From contig JAITAN010000201.1 of assembly GCA_031284105.1 (NCBI GenBank), forward strand, positions 1 to 11,114: a stretch of DNA of 11,114 nt. The letters are read 5' to 3'. The first letter of the stretch is position 1. Each line of letters opens with the position of its first letter. The stretch comes from Treponema sp. (lineage in GTDB: Bacteria; Spirochaetota; Spirochaetia; Treponematales; Breznakiellaceae). The notes beneath the pieces are model-generated. The model saw nothing but the letters and a program-made list of their open reading frames with translations, made no database searches and was not told the DNA's origin. The translations under genes and the position numbers were made by a program. Shown here in pieces: positions 7,539-11,114 of the stretch.

Positions 7539-7919
7539 TCACAACAACTGTGCATTAGAAAACAACTGTCTTAACTGCTCCATCCGGTTAGAAAAAGTAT
7601 CCTTACCCACCGGATACACCAACAACGCCAAATCAAACCCCTGCTTAATATCATGCTGTAAATGGCGGTACGTTTCTCTTCCCACCCTGCGGCACCGGTT
7701 TCGTTTCACCGCATTGCCGAATTTACGGGAAAAAGTAAACGCTATTCTGTTATGACCTACATTATTCTTTAATACGAATAATTTTGCACCAAAACAAGAA
7801 CTAACCCTGCCCTCTTTGAATACAACCCCGATTTCTCTGCGACTTTTCAGCCGGCATTCCTGCCTAAATCGCAAATCTTTTTCTTTTTGCCTTATTTCTG
7901 AATTTTCTAAATCGTTCAC
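7539..7919 (-). CDS. rnpA: Ribonuclease P protein component
   Basis: 126 residues. RnpA binds the catalytic RNase P RNA and helps recognise 5' leaders of pre-tRNA. The signature helix KFGNAVKRNRCRR lies at about 66-78, with the RNR motif at 73-75, and the core begins at RLKSRREIGVVFKEGR (23-38). About 20 charged residues precede the core, a modest N-terminal extension. Translation begins at GTG (7917-7919), 2 nt after the rpmH stop (TAATTGTG), consistent with coupling. A TTG farther in, at codon 16, is a less likely alternative. Confidence 0.95.
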   Translation of the reverse strand: MNDLENSEIRQKEKDLRFRQECRLKSRREIGVVFKEGRVSSCFGAKLFVLKNNVGHNRIAFTFSRKFGNAVKRNRCRRVGRETYRHLQHDIKQGFDLALLVYPVGKDTFSNRMEQLRQLFSNAQLL

Positions 7920-7921
7920 AA

Positions 7922-8077
7922 TTAGTACGGTTTCTTCTCGTCAGAAACCGTCAGTTTAGATCGCCCTTTTGCTCTGCGTCTTTTCAAAATCAATCTGCCC
8001 CCACGCGTCTTCATCCTTGCCCGAAATCCAAATTTCCGGTTGCGTTTGACTTTACTGGGCTGATATGTCCTCTTCAT
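7922..8077 (-). CDS. rpmH: 50S ribosomal protein L34
   Basis: 51 residues read directly from the minus strand. The first 44 are canonical L34 (MKRTYQPSKVKRNRKFGF, then MKTRGGRLILKRRRAKGR), a very basic protein buried in the large ribosomal subunit. The C-terminal extension SKLTVSDEKKPY exceeds the common 44-47 residue length and, as I recall, matches the treponemal form. The start ATG at 8075-8077 has a strong ribosome site, AAGGAGA, 5 bases upstream. It heads the rpmH-rnpA-yidD-yidC-jag group and is divergent from pyrC. Confidence 0.97.
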   Translation of the reverse strand: MKRTYQPSKVKRNRKFGFRARMKTRGGRLILKRRRAKGRSKLTVSDEKKPY

Positions 8078-8093
8078 GTCTTCTCCTTATAGC

Positions 8094-8122
8094 TTGAAGT
8101 ATATGACCCAAATTAGGATACT
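8094..8122 (+). promoter_or_regulatory. Candidate promoter of pyrC
   Basis: TTGAAG (8094-8099) and GATACT (8117-8122) are separated by 17 bp, each matching four of six consensus bases. Start would be near 8129, giving a leader of about 37 nt before the AUU start. It lies back to back with the rpmH promoter. Confidence 0.4.
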
Positions 8123-8151
8123 ATTGTAATAAAGATACTCAAAAAGATCAA
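8123..8151 (-). promoter_or_regulatory. Candidate promoter of the rpmH operon
   Basis: On the minus strand TTGATC (8146-8151) and TACAAT (8123-8128) are spaced by 17 bp. Transcription would begin near 8116, with a leader of about 40 nt before rpmH. The -10 box is identical to that of the tRNA-Arg promoter at 4429-4434. The -35 box abuts the ribosome-binding site of pyrC, and the two opposing -10 boxes are adjacent, so the promoters probably compete. Confidence 0.55.
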
Positions 8152-8157
8152 GGAGGG
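8151..8157 (+). promoter_or_regulatory. Strong ribosome-binding site that points to an AUU start for pyrC
   Basis: AGGAGGG at 8151-8157 is followed by eight bases and then ATT at 8166-8168, ideal spacing. No ATG, GTG or TTG occurs in the pyrC frame between the upstream in-frame stop (8130-8132) and the ATG at 8211, which is 53 bases away and too far for this site. Confidence 0.75.
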
Positions 8158-8165
8158 AAAGCAAA

Positions 8166-9461
8166 ATTTACCTGCTAAAGAATTTTCATCTGGTTGATGA
8201 GCATATCGACATGACGGGCAGCGTTGTCCTTGAAAACGGCGTTATAAAAGAAGTTATACCGCAGAACGCCGGCAAACAACCGCCCGCGCAAGTTACCGCC
8301 GTTATAGACGGTAAAGGACTGACCTTGCTTCCCGCATTTATCGATCTTCATGCGCATTTTCGTGATCCGGGGTTTCCCGACAAGGAAACGCTTGAATCCG
8401 CAAGCCTCGCCGCCCGTGCCGGCGGGTACGGTACCGTTGTCTGCATGGCGAATACCAAGCCGGTCATCGATGCGTTTGAAGCCGTACATTCACTAATCGC
8501 ACGTTCCGCGGCGTTGGGTCTTATTGACCTGTATCCGGCTATGGCCCTGACAAAAGGCATGGAAGGAAAAGAATTGTCGGATATTAAGCGGGGATTGGCG
8601 AAAGAAGCCGGCCGGATGCCCCTCTCCTCTCCTTCTCCGGTACGCATGTTTTCCGAAGACGGCAAGGACGTTCTTGATGACCGTCTCTTTTTTGATGCGT
8701 TCACGGCCGCGGCGCGATTCGGCGTGCCGGTGTCCTGCCACTGCGATAACGGCGGCATTGAGGCGGAAGATGCGAAGCGCGCCGGCGAACCGCGCGAAGT
8801 GTGGAGCCGCATTGAGGAAAACAACGCGACAGAACGGGCGCTCCGGCTTGGGAACGAAGCGGGGTGCGCGCCGCACATCGCCCATGTATCGGCAAAAGAA
8901 GCCGTGGCCCTGATTCGGGAGGCAAAGCGGAAAAGAACGCCGGTTACGTGTGAAGCGACGCCGCACCACATTGCGCGGACCCAAGAAACCGCGGCCCTTT
9001 TGGGAAAAGACTCTTTCGGCAGAGTGAATCCGCCGCTGCGTATCGAGGAGGACCGGCGCGCGCTCATCGCCGGTATTGCCGACGGTACTATTGACGCAAT
9101 AGCAACGGATCATGCGCCGCATACCATGCGGGACAAAGCGGACGGCGCGCCGGGCTTTTCCGGTCTTGAGACGGCATTTGCCGTGTGCCACACGGAATTG
9201 GTACGGAAAGGCGTTATCAGCCTGCAAAAATTGTCCTCGCTTATGAGCGCGGCGCCCGCGCGTATACTGGGTTTAGGGGACAGGGGCGCTCTTCGGGAAG
9301 GCTTGCGCGCGGATCTCGTTGTTGTCGATACGGAAGCCGCGTGGACGGTCGATCCGGCGCTGTTCAGGTCCAGGGGAAAAAATTCGGCGTTTACCGGCGA
9401 AAAGGTGTGGGGGAAAGTACTGGCGACCTGTTGCGGTTGTGGATTTTTGCACCATAAGTAA
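8166..9461 (+). CDS. pyrC: Dihydroorotase, class I, with apparent AUU start codon
   Basis: 431 residues from ATT at 8166. It interconverts N-carbamoyl-aspartate and dihydroorotate, the third step of pyrimidine synthesis, in the cytoplasm. The amidohydrolase metal motif DLHAHFRDPGF includes H62 and H64. FSEDG (162-166), SCHCDNGG with H192, AHVS with H240, and ATDHAPH with D315 complete the active-site set. The start was moved 15 codons upstream of the first ATG (8211) because the extra residues, IYLLKNFHLVDEHID, form the N-terminal strand of the small beta-sandwich found throughout the family, and because AGGAGGG lies eight bases before the ATT. The CTG at 8172 is a less well placed alternative. 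The gene is richer in GC than its neighbours. Allantoinase or hydantoinase is less likely given the overall dihydroorotase pattern. Confidence 0.9.
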   Translation: MYLLKNFHLVDEHIDMTGSVVLENGVIKEVIPQNAGKQPPAQVTAVIDGKGLTLLPAFIDLHAHFRDPGFPDKETLESASLAARAGGYGTVVCMANTKPVIDAFEAVHSLIARSAALGLIDLYPAMALTKGMEGKELSDIKRGLAKEAGRMPLSSPSPVRMFSEDGKDVLDDRLFFDAFTAAARFGVPVSCHCDNGGIEAEDAKRAGEPREVWSRIEENNATERALRLGNEAGCAPHIAHVSAKEAVALIREAKRKRTPVTCEATPHHIARTQETAALLGKDSFGRVNPPLRIEEDRRALIAGIADGTIDAIATDHAPHTMRDKADGAPGFSGLETAFAVCHTELVRKGVISLQKLSSLMSAAPARILGLGDRGALREGLRADLVVVDTEAAWTVDPALFRSRGKNSAFTGEKVWGKVLATCCGCGFLHHK

Positions 9462-9468
9462 CGCAAAA

Positions 9469-9520
9469 TCCCGATTATCGGGGCCGCGCGAACCTTTGGT
9501 TCGTTTGGAGTTTGTCGCGC
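9469..9520 (+). terminator. Nested hairpins after pyrC, possible terminator
   Basis: Starting 9 bp after the pyrC stop, CCCGA-TTA-TCGGG (9470-9482) forms one hairpin. CGAACC-TTT-GGTTCG (9489-9503), followed by TTT, forms a second. An alternative stem, GCGCGA (9486-9491) with TCGCGC (9515-9520), overlaps the second and cannot fully coexist with it. A short GTTAC/GTAAC stem follows near 9524-9539. The position suits transcription termination, but the T-run is short. Confidence 0.4.
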
Positions 9521-9589
9521 TGAAGTTACGGACGGTAACGCCCATGATAATGAAAAATGAGCGTTGTAACGGTCATATGGCATAATGGG

Positions 9590-10047
9590 TGAAGAAAGAC
9601 AAGTAATCCGTCCGCCCGAAGAAGTCATCAGGCGGTTGTCCCTTGACGTCCCGCCGAATACCCCGGTATCCCCGCGCCGTAGAGAGCGGCAGGCTATCGG
9701 TAACTAAGAGTGGCGGGGTGGGGGTGTAGTTTGTATCGGCAGTCGATGCGAGCCGGAGGGCGAAGGTACGCCATGGCGGAGAATGCGGCGAGCAAGGCGA
9801 TAGATACATAATCTGAGTGCCGGAACGTGGAAGATAGAGGCCGTAGTTCAGCGGAGGAAGCAGCCTGTTCAAAGAGCCGCAAGCGTGGAGTATAAGGGAA
9901 CGCTGATGGTAGAAGCGTAAAGATTGGCGGGTACTCACGCCTAGAGCGCGTCCACATAACGCAAAAAGATACATGGGCTTATCCGCCATTGGGGCAAGGA
10001 AAATAACGGGTTCCGTTCTGACGCCGCTTTGCCGTTTACGCAAAATA
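9590..10047. other. Unassigned GC-rich block between pyrC and the repeat array
   Basis: No recognisable gene is seen in these roughly 460 bp. The plus strand is G-rich (for example the runs at 9712-9725), and several short palindromes occur: ATACC-CC-GGTAT at 9658-9669 and CGCCATGGCG at 9769-9778. GGCG/CGCC pairs near 9926-9942. Two minus-strand frames are open for much of it, but their translations look like compositional shadows. It could be a structured RNA, a dispersed repeat or decayed mobile DNA; nothing here decides. Confidence 0.35.
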
Positions 10048-10068
10048 TCCGACATGCCCCTTTTAGGC

Positions 10069-10782
10069 ATTACAAGAAATCTTTTAACCGCTATAAGATC
10101 TCTTGTAATTGCTATAAGAAGTCTTTTATCCGCTATAAGCAGTCTTGTAATCATTACAAGAAATCTTTTATCCGCTATAAGCAGTCTTGTAATCGTTATA
10201 GGAAGTCTTGTAATCACTATAAAAAGTCTTTTATCCGCTATAAGCAGTCTTGTAATCACTATAAAAAGTTTTTTATCCGCTATAAGCAGTCTTGTAATCG
10301 TTATAGGAAGTCTTGTAATCATTACAAGAAGTCTTTTAGTCGCTATAGGAAGTCTTGTAATCACTATAAGCAGCCTTTTATCCGCTATAAGAAATCTTGT
10401 AATCATTACAAGCAGTCTTGTAACCGCTATAAGCAGTCTTTTAATCATTACAAGCAGTCTTGTAACCGCTATAAGCAGTCTTGTAATCATTACAAGAAAT
10501 CTTTTAATCATTACAAGCAGTTTTGTAATCGCTATAGTAAGTCTTTTAACCGCTATAAGAAATCTTTTAATCATTACAAGCAGTCTTGTAACCGCTATAA
10601 GAGCTCTTATATTCACTATAAGAGCTCTTATATTCGCTATAAGAGCTCTTGTAACCGCTATAAGAGCTCTTTTAATCACTATAAGAGCTCTTTTAATCAC
10701 TATAAGAGCTCTTGTAATGGCTATAATAGCTCTTGTAATCGCTATAAGAAGCATTTTAGCCGGTACAAGAACTCTGCCGGCG
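10069..10782. repeat. Array of 34 tandem 21-bp palindromic units
   Basis: Thirty-four consecutive units of exactly 21 bp, from 10069 in steps of 21 to 10762, with the last degenerate. A half-unit (CCCCTTTTAGGC) precedes the first. A representative unit is GCTATAAGCAGTCTTGTAATC. Nearly invariant are TA at positions 3-4, TT at 14-15, and TA at 17-18. Each unit carries a left half TAYAAG and a right half CTTRTA or CTTTTA in inverted orientation. Unit junctions make a second palindrome, for example CTTGTAAT-C-ATTACAAG at 10144-10160. No insertion or deletion was found in any unit. Central sequences fall into families: AGAGCTCT in units 26-32 (10594-10740) and mostly CAGTCTT or AAGTCTT before that. 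Confidence 0.97.
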
Positions 10783-10788
10783 CGGATA

Positions 10789-10827
10789 CAAATTCCGTTT
10801 GTCATCGTAAAGACGCCCCGGAATTTG
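10789..10827. repeat. Inverted repeat between the array and the right IS
   Basis: CAAATTCCG (10789-10797) and CGGAATTTG (10819-10827) form a perfect 9-bp stem with a 21-nt loop, just beyond the array and 36 bp before the IS end. There is no T-run after it on either strand, so its role is unclear. Confidence 0.5.
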
Positions 10828-10863
10828 CGAAGCTCCTAATGCGCGTTCACACAACACAGAGAG

Positions 10864-11114
10864 TGGACTTCCCCCCGATATGAAGGACGGTAGGTTAAGC
10901 GGTGCCGTAATGTGTTAATGCTGTCGGTATAGCATAGCCGAGCGCCGTATCTCTACGGCGCTTATTATAATACGGTTCCATATACTCAAGAATCGCAACC
11001 CTCACCTCCTCTTTCGGATGTCTCCCTTCCGCCTTATCCGCTTCCGCTTTTAACGTCTTAAAAAAACTCTCCGCACAGGCATTGTCCCAACAGTTCCCTT
11101 TCCGGCTCATACTC
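10864..11114 (-). mobile_element. IS3-family insertion sequence, right copy (3' end, cut by window)
   Basis: The IS begins at TGGACTTCCCCCC (10864 onward) on the plus strand, which is the 3' terminus of the element on the minus strand, and continues out of the window. It is homologous to the copy ending at 118 but differs at about eight of the shared positions. The two copies face each other with their 3' ends inward, so everything from 119 to 10863 lies between inverted copies. Confidence 0.88.
10895..11114 (-). CDS. IS3-family transposase OrfB, C-terminal part (cut by window)
   Basis: The frame covers at least 72 residues and continues past the window edge; the ATG at 11108-11110 is internal, since the preceding codon AGT fits the usual S-MSRKGNCWDNA. 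The motif MSRKGNCWDNACAESFFKTLK is the conserved region around the catalytic glutamate of the IS3-family DDE integrase core (the E of AESFF), followed by the tail YYNKRRRDTALGY. The product cuts and joins IS ends. OrfA and the N-terminal part of OrfB are not visible. Confidence 0.93.
   Translation of the reverse strand, partial: SMSRKGNCWDNACAESFFKTLKAEADKAEGRHPKEEVRVAILEYMEPYYNKRRRDTALGYAIPTALTHYGTA

Larger units (their letters stand above)
9573..10805 (-). other. Long open frame across the 21-bp array and the adjacent unassigned block; coding status doubtful
   Basis: This minus-strand frame of 410 codons begins at ATG 10803-10805, with no clear ribosome site. About 15-250 is a strict heptad repeat of the type RLLIAVT/RLLVMIK, hydrophobic with one or two basic residues per seven, produced by the 21-bp array. 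About 250-410 reads through the unrelated GC-rich block and is rich in P, R, S, L and T, with no family I recognise. Because a 21-bp period keeps any stop-free frame open, the first half is not evidence of translation. The plus strand carries two comparable long frames over the same bases (9973-10839 and 10029-10883, the latter from TTG). I list it as a possibility only. Confidence 0.15.

Noticed and set aside
7920..8165. Chromosomal replication origin next to rpmH
   Set aside because: No dnaA gene and no cluster of DnaA boxes is visible; the neighbour is pyrC.
8348..9227. Long minus-strand frames opposite pyrC
   Set aside because: Shadows of a GC-rich gene; arginine- and serine-rich translations with no family features, opposite an intact dihydroorotase.
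10069..10782. CRISPR array
   Set aside because: Units are contiguous 21-bp repeats with no unique spacers, and no cas genes are nearby.
9973..10839. A plus-strand hydrophobic heptad protein (288 codons) starting at 9973
   Set aside because: No ribosome site before the ATG and the same periodicity argument applies.
119..10863. A functional composite transposon carrying the enclosed genes
   Set aside because: The cargo is mainly single-copy housekeeping genes in conserved order and the IS copies are diverged; independent insertions are more likely.
10029..10883. A plus-strand cysteine- and tyrosine-rich heptad protein starting at 10029
   Set aside because: It starts at TTG without a ribosome site and its length follows from the 21-bp period; two other frames are equally open. 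Kept only as a hypothesis under findings.

Overview
The window reads as a piece of a spirochaete chromosome, most likely Treponema or a close relative. The basis is the cluster rpmH-rnpA-yidD-yidC-jag with no dnaA beside it, and a 51-residue ribosomal protein L34 with a C-terminal extension ending EKKPY. This is inference from gene order and protein features; no 16S gene or database comparison is available. Base composition looks balanced, roughly half GC, with pyrC clearly richer.

Layout, left to right. (1) Positions 1-118 are the 3' end of an IS3-family insertion sequence on the + strand. (2) Positions 143-4266, minus strand, hold an apparent operon: an ECF-transporter S component, then the molybdopterin, [2Fe-2S] and FAD subunits of a molybdenum hydroxylase of the xanthine dehydrogenase family. 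It is headed by tRNA-Arg(UCU) at 4269-4342, whose mature 3' end lies only 2 nt before the S-component start codon. A consensus-like promoter sits at 4429-4457. (3) Positions 4563-8077, minus strand, carry the housekeeping group rpmH, rnpA, yidD, yidC and jag: ribosomal protein, RNase P protein, two membrane-insertion factors and an RNA-binding protein. (4) pyrC (dihydroorotase) is divergent at 8166-9461 and appears to start at AUU. (5) Positions 9462-10863 have no confidently recognised gene. They contain nested hairpins after pyrC, an unassigned GC-rich block (about 9590-10047), and a striking array of 34 tandem 21-bp units (10069-10782). (6) A second, diverged copy of the same IS begins at 10864 on the minus strand and runs off the window.

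The array is the most unusual object. Its units are exactly 21 bp with no insertion or deletion from the first to the last, and each is an imperfect palindrome of TAYAAG and CTTRTA half-sites. A 21-bp pitch equals two turns of B-DNA, so all sites would lie on one helical face. It is also seven codons, so three frames stay open through the array, and coding and non-coding explanations compete.

Other points worth attention are the AUU start of pyrC, the tRNA-to-mRNA junction that could yield an almost leaderless message, the divergent cofactor motifs of the molybdenum hydroxylase large subunit, and a C-terminal duplication in Jag.
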